Assembly: GCA_958450325.1 (NCBI GenBank)
Contig: OY288249.1
Coordinates: 63,800,166-63,864,165, forward strand
DNA: 64,000 bases
Reading direction: 5' to 3'
From: Agrostemma githago
Taxonomy: Eukaryota > Streptophyta > Magnoliopsida > Caryophyllales > Caryophyllaceae
The translations under genes and the position numbers were made by a program. The notes under the pieces are model-generated. The model did not search any database. It was not told where the DNA came from and saw nothing but the letters and a program-made list of their open reading frames with translations. This document shows positions 23,601-35,079 of this stretch, piece by piece. Within the stretch, counting starts at the first letter, position 1. Every line of letters begins with the position of its first letter.

Positions 23601-25601
23601 AGGTCTAGAGGTTGACAAAGCAAAAGTTGATATTATTAGTTCATTACCTTACCCTACTTGTGTACGTGAAATAAGATCTTTTCTGGGGCATGCTGGATTT
23701 TATAGGCGATTTATACAAAATTTCTCTTCTATCGCATCGCCTTTATGTGCTTTACTTGCTAAAGATGCATCATTTGTTTTTAATGAAAATTGTAAAATTG
23801 CATTTGACACATTGAAAGACAAACTAACATCAGCACTTATAATAAGACCGTCTAATTGGTCTCTGCCTTTTGAGATAATGTGTGATGCTAGTGATAAGGC
23901 CGTGGGTGCTGTCTTAGGTCAAAAAGTTGGCAAAGAGCCGTATGTGATTTATTATGCTTCAAAGTCTCTTGATCCAGCCCAATGCAATTACACTGTTACT
24001 GAAAAAGAGATGTATGCCGTCATTTTTGCTCTTGAGAAATTCAGGTCTTACTTACTAGGTACCCATGTGATTATATATTCTGACCATTCTGCCTTGAAAT
24101 ATTTGCTGAAAAAGAAAGAATCTAAAGCTAGATTACTCCGTTGGGTTTTACTATTGCAAGAATTTGATCTAGAGATAAGAGATAAAAAAGGAGCTGAAAA
24201 CCTTGTTGCCGATCATCTTAGTAGAATTGTTCATGATAAGGAACTGATCGAATCTTCATCTGATTTATTTCCTGATGAACAATTACATGAACTAAATACT
24301 ATATTACCTTGGTATGCGGACATTGTTAATTACTTAGTGTCGAAAGAATTTCCTAAGAATTTAAGTAGACATCAAAAAGATAAGATTAGACATGATTCAC
24401 GATACTATATTTGGGATGACCCGTACTTATTTAAAATTTGTGCTGACAACATTGTAAGAAGATGCGTATCAGATCACGAAATTAAGTCTATTCTTGAATT
24501 TTGTCATTCTTTTGAGTGTAGTGGTCATTTTGGTCTAAAGAGAACAGCTCATAAGGTTTTAGAATGTGGTTTCTTTTGGCCTTCTTTGCATAAAGATGCT
24601 TATTTATTTGTTAAATCTTGTGATAGATGTCAAAGAACAGGTAATATTTCTAAAAGAGATCAGATGCCACTTAAAACTATCTTTGTGAATAATGTATTTG
24701 ATATTTGGGGCATAGATTTCATGGGAGCATTCCCATCTTCCTTTGGTAATACTTACATTCTCTTAGCCGTTGATTATGTTTCTAAATGGGTTGAGGCTAG
24801 AGCGACTAGGACAAATGATTATAAAGTTGTGGTGGAATTTGTTAAAGATAATATTTTTAATAGATTCGGTGTTCCTAGAGCTATTATTAGTGACCGAGGT
24901 ACTCATTTTTGTAATCGTATTATTGAGGCTTTATTTAAGAAGTACCATGTTACTCACAAGGTCTCTACGGCCTACCACCCACAAACTAATGGCTAAGCTG
25001 AAGTTTCAAATCGTGAAATCAAATCTATCTTGGAGAAAGTTGTAAACCTAAATAGAAAGGATTGGAGTGCTCGATTAGGTGATGCATTATGGACTTATAG
25101 AACCGCATATAAAACACCTATTGGAATGTCACCTTATCGTTTTGTCTATGGAAAAGCTTGTCACCTTCCGGTGGAACTCGAACACAAAGCCTTTTGGGCT
25201 ATTCAAAAGTGTAATCTCGATTATGAGAAATCAGGTGCTAATAGAAAATTAGAGATTCAAGAATTGGAGGAAATTAGGAATGATGCCTATGAGAATTCGA
25301 TGATCTACAAAGAGAAAACAAAAGAATATCATGATAAGTTGTTATCGAGGAAAATAGTATTGGTGACAAGGTATTATTGTATAACTCTAGATTAAGACTA
25401 TTTCCGGGTAAACTAAGATTGAGATGGATTGACCCTTTTGAGGTTATGAGAGTATATGAGCATGGTGCAGTTGAGATAAGGAATTGCGAATCGGGTAATA
25501 TTATTAAGGTGAATGGGCATAGAATTAAACCTTATTATGAAGGCTTTACGGCTAATTGGGTTGATATTATAGACTTGGAAGATCCTATTTATGACAATTA
25601 A
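20692..25601 (+). pseudogene. Athila gag-pol polyprotein with one stop and one frameshift
   Basis: The frame opens at 20692 and is continuous for 1434 codons. Order: gag (about residues 40-240, containing WDRFNRLCIYCPQHQL), a coiled Gln/Lys-rich linker, an aspartic protease with DLGAS at D482, reverse transcriptase with FMDDF at 916-920, RNase H (CDASDKA at 1064-1070), and integrase with HHCC zinc finger and catalytic D1342 and D1401. A TAA at 24994-24996 replaces a sense codon two positions before the expected catalytic Glu of the D,D-35-E triad. The same frame then reads on to about 25350, where an indel shifts the remaining integrase C-terminus (to 25601) into another frame. It is therefore inactive unless complemented. 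The proteins would make virus-like particles, copy the RNA and insert the cDNA. Confidence 0.9.
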
Positions 25602-27275
25602 TTAAGATGTAGTAGTACGTCGAGCCACGACGTAAAATAAGGCGCTTCTTGGGAGGCAACCCAAGCTTGTTTTTTTGTTTCGTTTTATTTTGTAGGTTAT
25701 TTTGTTAGTTAACTTAGGTTGTTTTATTTTCGTTTCTTTCTATTTCACTTGTCTTGCTCTAGTGCTTGAATTTTGAAGGTTAGAATAACGAGCTACTTTG
25801 CGGGAGATGTGATGAGCTGAGAATGCATAGATTTTTTCCAATAATTGTGGCGAAGCTGCTAATATCTCTACTTCACTAGCTCCGCTAAGTACCTTTATCC
25901 CTCTTATTTATGTTTATGAATGCAAATTTTTTGTTTCTTGATGTCTCTTTTGACATTGAGGACAATAATGTCATATTTAAGTGTGGGGGAGGTAATTGAA
26001 ATTTTGGAGGAATTTGGAATTGTTGTTGTTATCATGCTGGAAGTATTATTGGCAGGTGGCCATTTATGTTGAATGTGTTTTGCAGATTACTTTAAATTTT
26101 TTTTTTTGGAAGATGTTGATATTTAGGGGAAATGCTGTCAAAATTTGGCCAAAATTTGAGCTTTAAAGTTTTAACCTTTGTTTTTTATTTGATTACCTAG
26201 ACTTGGGAAGTTGACGATGAACTTTAAAAATATATTTTGTCATAAAGGACTAATTTTTTTAAAATAATTTCTCTAATAATAGTAGTAGCGTAATTTAAAA
26301 GATTATATATTTTAAAGTTGTGTATACATTGGTTTTTCCTCCCAATTAGACTTGGATTAATTAATTTGATAGTAGATGATATTTTAAGTCTCTTTTAAAT
26401 TTAAGTTACAAATAAATTATAAAGAATACCACTTGTTTTAGCTACCTTAACTATTTTTTTTCGTTGACTCTAGAGGTACGAGCGGTAAGCCGGTCTTGTT
26501 TCAATTAATTTACTTTCGTAGGTGACTCCTAATAAGGGCTATAAGGAAGATTAGATGCCTCAAAAGTGAGTGAGTCGGTCTTGTGACTCGAGTTAGTAAA
26601 TCCGAGGGGAACCTAGTCCTAACGGGACTGGAGAATGCCTAATGCCTTGTCTGGAAGGGCGGGAGTCATTGGTTGAAAACTCGCTACATGGGTCACTTGA
26701 TCTTGGAAAAAAAATTAGAAAAAAAAAATTGAAAATTTGAAAAAAAATGAAAAAATGAAGAAAAAAAAAAGAAAAAAGAAAAAAAAAAGAATAAAAAGAA
26801 TAAGAGTGAAAAAAGTGAGACGAGGTGTCTAGTTTGCCTTATGTGCTCGGGAGAACGATCCTCGTACTGAACTGGTAATAGGAATGTACCGAAAGTAGAT
26901 CCCCTTTCCCTAAGACCTTAAACTGCTGAAACCCGTCTTCTTGAGTTAATTCTTACGCAATTTTTCGAAGGTAGTTAGATAAGTGGGAAGGATAATGAGT
27001 TTATTTATAATTTTGATTTAGGAGCGGTTTAAAACATTATATATTGTTAAATTAATTAATTGAATAGTTTATAGTGGAGGAGAAACTTATGTGTATATTG
27101 CTTACTAATCTAACTTTAAAATTTTTTGATAAGTTTACTTACTACTATGTTTCTCAAATATTTTTAGTTTGTCGTCGATCGTACCTAGTTTGGTTAGTCT
27201 AAAATGTCTTTTAAGGTTAATGTTTTTGTTCTTCGTTTAGCTCTTGAGTTCTCAATGTCGAGGACGACAATGGAC
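25602..27275 (+). other. 3' non-coding region of the Athila element
   Basis: No gene. It contains a hairpin (25649-25666, CTTGGG-AGGCAA-CCCAAG) commonly seen downstream of Athila pol, an internal polypurine-like block (about 25979-25992), and an A/G-rich tract at 26705-26815. This is the position where some Athila elements carry an env-like frame; none is visible here. Confidence 0.7.
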
Positions 27276-27291
27276 TAAGTGTAGGGGAATT
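27276..27291 (+). promoter_or_regulatory. Polypurine tract of the Athila element
   Basis: Purine-rich AAGTGTAGGGGAATT immediately before the 3' LTR, expected primer for plus-strand DNA synthesis. Confidence 0.7.
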
Positions 27292-29360
27292 TGATAAGTC
27301 GATATTTATACGTATTTTCACCCCTTTAAAGTTATATTTTCTACGTCGTCTTTGTATTATTTGAGCTAAAAGTTATAACTTTAGTAATTTTTGATTTATT
27401 ATCGGCATTATATTATTTTTTGTACTAAATTGGGTTTTAATGTGTATTTTAATTAATGAGTAATGACCCATTTGATTTAAAATGGAAAAGACTACTAAAA
27501 TCGTATTTATGCTTGCAGGTCTGTCCTAAGACAACGATATCTCCCACATACGATTTCAGAATAGGGCGATATAGGACCCGTTGGAAAGCTAAGTCCGAGA
27601 CCGATAACTTTATAGAATAAAGTTAGACCCAAATCTAAAGTCTTATGGGTCGAAGTCAGACTAAGGGGCCGTTTGGTTTGGGGTCTACAGGAAAGGGAAA
27701 GGGAATCAACTTGTTTCATTCCCTTTGTTGTCGTTTGTTTTACCATTTTTCCATTCCCTTTCCCCCTTTCATTCCCCTCCAAAACACCAAACTCCTCCAT
27801 CTTCATTACCCACCCCCCTAGGGTTTAGATTTTCATTCCTCATTACTTCACCATCACCATCCTCAATTCCTCACCGTTAGATACTAGACCTAATAAATTT
27901 TGACCCGATCGTAAACTCGACCTAGTTATTTTAGAGACTTAAAATATTTGACATGCGATCCGTGTGACCCGAACCTGAAATAACCCATTAATTTAGGATT
28001 GAAACCTGAACCATTAATATATTATATTTGAAATAATAATTAAAAAGTTATTATTTAACATGTTTGAAAAATTAATTCAAAAAAAGTTATATGAATTATT
28101 ATTTTTATATCATTTAGTAATAAAATGTTCATAAATACTTCATAATATTATACGGATCGGAGTACTTCGTAAGCTTGTATATATACGAGTATTTTTTAAT
28201 ATTTTTATTTTATACAAGTATTTGATTAATATAATAATATTATGAATACTCAACATGAATAAGAAAAAGTTAGTTTTTAATTGGTAAAAATTGAGGCGTC
28301 GGAAATTGATTTATTTCTCATTCCTTACATTTCGTAAACAAACAACCAACAACATCAAAGGGTAAACTTTTCCTTTCCTTTCTCTTCCCTTTGTTGATTT
28401 CATTCCCTTACCTCTTCACCAACCAAACACCCCCTAATAGAATTCAACTCGAGAATTGGGCCGAATTAACAGATGAATATAGGAAAGTCATAACACAAGA
28501 GAATAAGGAAATGATCCAATAAAAAAAAGACAAAAAATTATAAAAGAAGGGCTTAAGGAAGCCGTACACAGCACACCATAATACCCCATCACACAAATAA
28601 AAACAAATAATAAAAAAAAGAAGAACACACCAGCACACCAACACAAAACAGAAGAAGCGCACATCAGACAGCCCGGACGAAGAACGGTGTTTCCGACCCG
28701 ATTTCTACCCGATTTTTATGAGATTTCTTATTCTTTCACTTTTATTTATCGTTTTAATGTTTAGTATGGAGTAATTTTTCAATAGGAGTGTGTAATTAAC
28801 TATTGATATTGTGGTCTATGAGATTGGATTTTTATGTTTAACGATTAATTATTGTTATTGGGTATTTACTCGAAATTCATTATTAACCTTGTGATTTATG
28901 ATTATTAATTTGGATTGATCACCTAGATTGTTCTCTTAAATCTATTGTTAATAGATAATAATTTTGATTAGGTTGCAGCTTACTGGTCTAATCTTTATTG
29001 TTAGAATTTTGAGTAATAATTTCGTCTTATAGAGTTGAAGCTTTCTGGTTCTGTAAGACCTAATTGATTGGTGTTCTTAAAGCGATTAAATTTATTGACT
29101 TGATTCGTGCTTACATGGTTGAGTCGATTTAGTTTAGTTAGGATTAAACTTGGGTGGTTAACGGAGTTTAACGAGTAAAAAAGATAAAACTTTTAATTTA
29201 CTTGCTTACAAGGGATTAAATAGTTAACCAATCTATCCAATAACTAATTAAGTGAATCAATGATTTGACCCAATATCTATAGAAAATTACATGTCTCCTA
29301 TTAATTCGTTATTATAACTTTTAAATTGAATTAAACATCATTGTTATTTATTTGTTTTTT
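27292..29360 (+). repeat. Truncated 3' LTR of the Athila element with a Harbinger insertion
   Basis: Matches the 5' LTR from its start to about 20253 in that copy, then breaks off at about 29360. Interrupted by a 770-bp insertion at 27665-28434. Confidence 0.85.
27665..28434. mobile_element. Non-autonomous PIF/Harbinger (Tourist-like) element
   Basis: Ends are GGGGCCGTTTGGTTTGGG and (reverse complement) GGGGGTGTTTGGTTGG. The 3-bp target TAA is duplicated (27662-27664 and 28435-28437); the uninterrupted site CTAATAG is seen in the 5' LTR. No transposase frame in 770 bp. Confidence 0.85.
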
Positions 29361-30324
29361 TTCAAACTAAGATAAAAAAAATGTTCGTTCCAAAATTAAT
29401 ATTTGATACGGAGTATTGTTCAATTATAAATGCACCTATAGACATAGATAGTATGAGTTTTAAGTAGTTAAATATATATGCCAAACAAAATATGATAGCT
29501 GCAAAAGAAAAATAAATAAATAAAACACACGACATTCCCGAAACATTCACGGGATGCAACTATAGTATATAGTAAAACCTTTAACAAATCATCCGACATA
29601 ATAATTTAGCTAATCTCAAACCTCACCTTTTATTGAAACAAGTGTCAAAACGCAAACAAACTTTTTCTATTAAACAAAATTAACCCTATTAGCCTTGAAA
29701 AAATAAATAGACTTATCAGAGGATGATCAAAAAAAGAATCCAAGACAACATCTAGCTAACAACGTATCATTTGTGTATTCAAAAAACAACGTATCATTTA
29801 CTATTTATACCACATCAACGATCCACGTGCGTAAGAAGCCTACAAAGCCAATAAAAGAGGCCAAGATTCGAAAATCTCAACTATGAAGAGTAAAGACGCG
29901 GGAGAAAAACAAAGAAAAAACAAAGCCACAATTCGAGATGATTACGTTCTCCAATAAAACTTCAAACAAATCGATTTACTCCGTATTAGTTATTATGCAT
30001 TTACATCTTATGGCGTTATATCTCATTTTCACCAATAATAATTCTCTTACGTTATTACAAACACAAAAAGCTAGCGCCCAGGCCAATAGTCCATCGTTAT
30101 TGAGTTATCGCATTAACGTCAAATAGTGTTTTATTACTTCATTTACTGCTTATGATATTAAGAACGACTGTGAAAGTAAATAAAGTTACAAATACATGAA
30201 ATCGGGAAAAAAAATGTATAAATAATTAAATAAATATTGGACAATGAGGCAAGAAGACGAAACTGCGAATTACAAAGGGCATAAAACAATATAGTCTCGT
30301 GCGGTGCACGGGTATGGCGACTAG
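29361..30324 (+). mobile_element. Second Helitron-type 3' end and unassigned upstream DNA
   Basis: CTCGTGCGGTGCACGGG forms a 7-bp hairpin (30298-30314) and is followed by CTAG at 30321-30324 and a T, the Helitron 3' pattern. The 5' end is not resolved; the DNA after the truncated LTR (29361) has no gene. A G-box-like CCACGTGC and nearby CCAAT word around 29820-29860 suggest captured promoter DNA, but this is weak. Confidence 0.45.
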
Positions 30325-30729
30325 TTGATTGTAAAAAATAATGAATAATGACACTCTAGCGAGAAATTGGTAAAAAAAAAACATATCGGTGCCATATAGG
30401 TAAAGAAAATGACAATTTAGTGACAAATTGGTTAAAAAAACATAATTTGTGCCAAATTGTTAAAAAATTATAATCGATTCGAAACTAGTTTTGAAATTAA
30501 TGCTCGTAAAATAAATTAACTAATGTTTTAGGTTGGTTTAGAAGTTTTTTACAAAGTAGGTAAATATTGTCACATAGGCTGGAGTTTACAGTTCTTAGGA
30601 TACGGGTAACAGTTATTACGTTGTACATAATTCTTAGTGGAGATACATGAAGTCGTGCAGGGTTAGAATTTAAAGTGGCGATTAAGTAGACTCTATCCTC
30701 TATATACTAATTGAGAAACCAATAAAGAT
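30325..30729. other. Short tandem duplication and unique DNA
   Basis: Two diverged copies of about 60 bp occur at 30357-30470 (AGTGACAAATTGGTTAAAAA and AGCGAGAAATTGGTAAAAAA). The rest is unassigned. Confidence 0.45.
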
Positions 30730-31113
30730 TGTGGACATGACATAGGTCCACCCCGACGCAGCCACGCGCGGGTTTGGGGAGGCGAATGAATTTCCATATG
30801 AGATGGGTCGAATTGAAATTTAAATTGAAGTGGAGTCGCCACCGAATTTTGTGTGAGTTCAGGCCCGTTCGAACTCACTCTATATCTTAGTGGGCCGCGC
30901 ACAAAGTACGGCCCATTCGGATGTCAGAGTTTATTGGGTTCGTCCCTTTGCATTGCGATACCGATACCGACGTTATCGGATATCGTGTACTGAATGACTC
31001 TCGTGTGCCAATGGATTCGGATATCCAGAAACCATGGTTCTGAGTAAGGGGTGAGGGTACGTGTTTGGAAGTTCACAAAGAACACCCAACCCTGCCTGCA
31101 CTTAACGGCCTCT
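30730..31113 (-). mobile_element. Tat-type LTR A, first piece
   Basis: Starts TGTGGACATGACATAGG, the (reverse) end shared by all Tat LTRs here. No primer-binding site lies to its left, so it is a solo or 3' LTR of a minus-strand element. It stops at the CCTCT target duplication of LTR B and resumes at 49466. Confidence 0.8.
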
Positions 31114-31576
31114 TGTGGACATGACATAGGTCCACCCCGACGCGGCCACGCGCGAGTTTGGGGAGGCGAATGAATCTCATATGAGATGGATCTCGAGTTG
31201 AAATTTAAATCGAAGTAGGAGTCGCCACCGAACTTTGTGGGAGTTCGGGCCCGTTCGAACCCACTCTATGTCGTAGTGAGCCATGTACAAAATATGGCCC
31301 ATTTCCGATGTCAGAGTTTATTGGGTTCGTCCCTTAGCATTTGATACCGATACCGACATTATCGGATACCGTGTATTGAATGACTCTCGTTGCCTATGGA
31401 TTCGGACATCCGGAAACCATGGTTCTGAGTAAGGGGTGAGGGTACGTGTTGGGAAGTTCACAAAGAACACCCAACCCCGCCCGCACTTAGCGGCCTTTAT
31501 TAAGATATCGTTCGACTTTTATGTATGCGCGTTAGTTCGACGATTGAATGATATGCAAAGAATATTTTTAGACTAA
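31114..31576 (-). mobile_element. Tat-type solo LTR B, first piece
   Basis: Starts TGTGGACATGACATAGG and is flanked by CCTCT on both sides (31109-31113 and 49466-49470) once element 2 is removed. It resumes at 47683. Total LTR length 2246 bp. Confidence 0.85.
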
Positions 31577-33413
31577 TGTGGACATGACATAGGTCCACCC
31601 CGACGCGGCCACGCGCGGGTTTGGGTAGGCGAATGAATCTCCATATGAGAAGGATCGAATTGAAATTTAGGTCTATGTGGAGTCGCCACCGAATTTTATG
31701 GTTATTCGGAACCGTTCGAGCCCACTCTATGTCGTAGTGGGCCGTATACAAAATACGGCCCATTTCCGATGTCAGAGTTTATTGGGCTCGTCCCTTTGCA
31801 TATCGATATAGATGCCGACTTGAGCGGTTAATCGTATATTGAATGACTCTCGTGCGCCAACGGTTTCGGGCATCCGGAAACCGAGGTTCTGAGTAAGGGG
31901 TGAGGGTACGTGTTGGGAAGCCCACAAAGGACACCCAACCCCGCCCGCACATTAGCGGCCTCTACTAAGAATTCGAATGACTTTCTAATACGCGTGCTAG
32001 TAAAACGGGAAAAATAATATGCAAAGATTTATTTTCCCTAAACATGCGAATGTAATTGAAAGGGTTTCTAAGTCAATTTAATGCAACTAAAATTAACGTC
32101 AAAGTTGTATTTTAGCATGCGGGTTCATTTAGTATAATAAACGAATAATAATTAAATTGACAAAAGAAACAGAAAACGCGTTAGTAACGATATAGCGATA
32201 TAACGAATAATAACGGTTTGCAAATATTGAATTGAATTGAAAAGATGCAAATATGAGGATGCATGATTTGAAAAGATAGTATACACGTGATTAATTATGC
32301 ACATGTTGACCTAAGTCGTAAAATACTATCGAGTTTGAAAAATAGAATAATGTACGACTCGTGTTTGAGTCGTTATGAGGCCACTCGATCGAGTGGTCGA
32401 TGGACTCGATCGAGTGGAACCAAAAAAAAATGATTCTGTTTTGCGTCAAAGACCGTACTCGGTCGAGTTATTGACTAACTCGGTCGAGTACATGGCCACT
32501 CGACTGAGTCACTGTGAGACTCGATCGGGTGGTGGTCATATTTAGCATTCTGTCTCGATTTTAGGGGGTCACTCGATCGAGTGACTAAGGCACTCGGTCG
32601 AGTGGCACCTGTACGAACTTGGTTCGTTTGCTATTTAATTGTTGACTTTGAAATTGCTTTTGATTTTTGATAATCGGACATAAATATTGCACAATTTATG
32701 TTCAACTTGGTTTTTTTATAAATCGCGAATTTTGTTGAACCGAATATAAATATTGTTGAATTTATACCCGATTCTAAAATTGAATACTCATCATATCCCA
32801 TATTCGATTATTGAATCGATATGGGATATTTAGAGTGAAAAATAAAAAGGATGGATTAATTTTAGTCGCTTTGAATTAATTATCGTGATATGAATAAATC
32901 ACGTTAATTAATTCATATGACTTGATTGCTAGATTCGATATCCAATTATGGAATTGGTATCGAATCTAAAATCGACGCTTTACTTGAATAGTAAAAAAAA
33001 CTTGATTCCCTCGACTTTTCCGACATCGAAATAAATCCCTAGGGATTGTGATGTCGGATCCGTGTCAACGGGTTTCGACCCTTATTAAAAATTGACTTTA
33101 GAAAATTGATGAATGCAAAATTGATGATGATAACGAGAAGTAATAACGGAATCTTGTTTAAGTTGACTCATCTCAATAATCAAATAATCGGGGTACCGGG
33201 ATAAGCGACCGTCAACGCTGTGTGCAGTACACTTGTATGTTCGTGTTTTCTTATCCCGATATCCTTCTTACTCGACACAAATCAATGAGTATTTTAATAT
33301 TTTAATACTAAAGATATTATAGATATTATGATGCGATGACTAAAATAATAAAAAAACGAAAAAAAAAACGAGGAAGAATGATGAATGTGCAATAATAATG
33401 ATAAATAACCGTA

Positions 33414-33700
33414 ACACTAATAATAATAATACGAAATAATAATAATAATACGTAATAATAATAATAATAATAATAATACGTAACAGTAATAGTAATAATA
33501 ATAATACGTAGTAATAATAATAATAATAATGCATAATAATACGTAATAATAATAATAATAAAAATACGTAATATTAATAATAATAATAATAATACGTAAT
33601 AATAAAATATAGTAGTAATAATAATATATAGTACTAATAATAATATATAGTAGTAGTACGTAATAGTAATTAATAATAATACATAATAATAATAATAATG
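33414..33700. repeat. (AAT)n-rich microsatellite in LTR C
   Basis: Runs of AAT interrupted by ACG and AGT words. Shorter than the equivalent tract in LTR D (46640-46965), showing slippage since insertion. Confidence 0.85.
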
Positions 33701-34036
33701 CAAAAAAACGAGAAAAGAGAGAAAAGGAAAGAAAAAGGGGTTTGTCACCCTCAACCTACATGTTTCAGTCTCGGCACGGACTCGTAAACGCGGCTTTAAC
33801 ACGGGAGTCTTCGAGGTGTATGGAGGCTAAGTTGTGGTGGCTCGGATTGAATTCCTAAAACTAGGTTTAGGGTTTGCTAAGGTCGGTTTTCCTAGGGTTT
33901 TTTTTCTAGGGTTGGTAAAAACGTAGTATGTGTGTAGGATGCTAGGGTTTTTTGTGTGATTGTAGATTAGGGTTCTAGAGATGTACTAGGGGTTTTAGGG
34001 TTGTGAGAAGTTGTGTAATTGTGTTGCATGGGGTTG

Positions 34037-34044
34037 CTTATATA
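34037..34044 (-). promoter_or_regulatory. TATA box in LTR C
   Basis: TATATAAG on the minus strand, same place as in LTR D. As the 3' LTR it could drive read-out into the flanking DNA. Confidence 0.6.
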
Positions 34045-34416
34045 GGCAAAGCTAGGGCACTTTGGTGTCTAGGGTTTTGTGCCTTGACGGACTTGATTTG
34101 ATGGCCCGTTTGGAGGTGGATCGTGGGTGAGCTACTCGGAAACGGCTTTGACCGGATTTTAATCCGGTCGCTAAAAGTCGGTTTTATTTCCGGTGTCGGT
34201 TTCGACCCAAATTAGCCTTATTTGATTGGAAACGGCCCGCTGGGCCTGGATTTGAGGTTGATTTTGCGAGATTTGTACTCCGTAAGTGTGTTAGCCAGCG
34301 ATTAATGGATTTGAGCCCGTATCCGAGCGCATAGAAGCACGTTAGCGTCCGATCATCATCGGGTGTTTTTTGGAAACTGCCATAGACACCTGGCAGTCAA
34401 AATGCGGGTGTCTACA

Positions 34417-34461
34417 GAGCCCCCACTCTGACTGAGGCTTGGACAGGGCGAAAGTCAGAGT
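34417..34461 (-). promoter_or_regulatory. Polypurine tract embedded in a hairpin (element 2)
   Basis: On the minus strand, ACTCTGACT (34461-34453) pairs with AGTCAGAGT (34433-34425) around a 19-nt loop; the second arm runs straight into AGTGGGGGCTC, the polypurine tract next to the 3' LTR. The same layout is found in element 3. Confidence 0.7.
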
Positions 34462-34948
34462 ATCCACCAGGCCAATCCAGGATTGCAACCTGGCGGACTT
34501 CCGGCCGGGTCGTTTATAGTCCATTAGACTTGCGTGAAGGGCTCGCCAGCCGCAAGCTAGAATTCATACCTGAGCCGATAACTCCTGGGTGCGCCTGTAT
34601 GTAGACTCATCCCTTGAAATGCCGTCGTCGGCTTCCGCTGGGGAGATATCGTGGGTTGCACATCCCTGTTTGAGTCGTACCTGTATAAGTCACATAAAAT
34701 GCATGCAACACGTAGGTAGTAAAATGACTCGCGCTGGGGAAAGCGTGATTTTGAAATTTTGAATTTTTGAAATTTTGAAATTTGAAATCTTGAGATCTTT
34801 GAATTTTGGAAACTTTGAGATTTTTGACTCCTAACAAAGATTAGGAAAGTTCGGGATGGAGATTTCCATGCTAGTATTGATACTAGGATTGTGGTTCGAT
34901 TCCTATTGAGATTAGGAAATTTTCCTAAACGGTTTGCAAGGCTAATGC

Positions 34949-34956
34949 TATATATA
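34949..34956 (+). promoter_or_regulatory. TATA box of the antisense PMD gene
   Basis: TATATATA about 125 bp upstream of the ATG at 35080, with a plausible leader of about 100 nt; it lies on the strand opposite to gag-pol. Confidence 0.6.
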
Positions 34957-35079
34957 GACCCTTCTTGCTCTTGATTTTCTTCACAAGTCCCATCACAAAA
35001 CAATCTCTTCTTAGAAGAAAGTCCCTTTGGTTCCCTTAAGGCAAAAAGAAATTCTCTTTATCTTTTAAGAAGTTTAGCC

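Larger units (their letters stand above)
19011..29360 (+). mobile_element. Athila-type Gypsy LTR retrotransposon, defective (element 1)
   Basis: Two matching LTRs (19011 and 27292, both TGATAAGTCGATATTTATACG) flank a primer-binding site of the tRNA-Asp type, a single gag-pol frame with one stop and one frameshift, a long 3' non-coding region with a hairpin and an A-rich tract, and a polypurine tract. LTRs differ by a few per cent by eye, so it is older than elements 2 and 3. The 3' LTR loses about 270 bp of its end and holds a Harbinger insertion; a deletion at about 29360 removed the right target duplication. No env-like frame is present. Confidence 0.88.
31577..34416 (-). repeat. 3' LTR of element 2 (LTR C)
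   Basis: Bounded by TGTGGACATG and GGGTGTCTACA. Contains four pairs of ACTCGATCGAGT-like palindromes (32383-32608), an (AAT)n tract and a minus-strand TATA box. Confidence 0.92.

Noticed and set aside
25602..27275. env-like gene downstream of Athila pol
   Set aside because: No open frame of useful length and no transmembrane segment were seen.
33326..33802. Long Tyr/Leu/Ile-rich minus-strand frames (also 46522-47068)
   Set aside because: They are translations of the (AAT)n microsatellite in the LTRs; length differs between the two LTRs and no protein family is recognisable.
33840..34020. Telomere-like TTTAGGG words (also 47105-47280)
   Set aside because: They are scattered single TAGGGTTT words in the LTR leader region, not a tandem array, so not an interstitial telomere.
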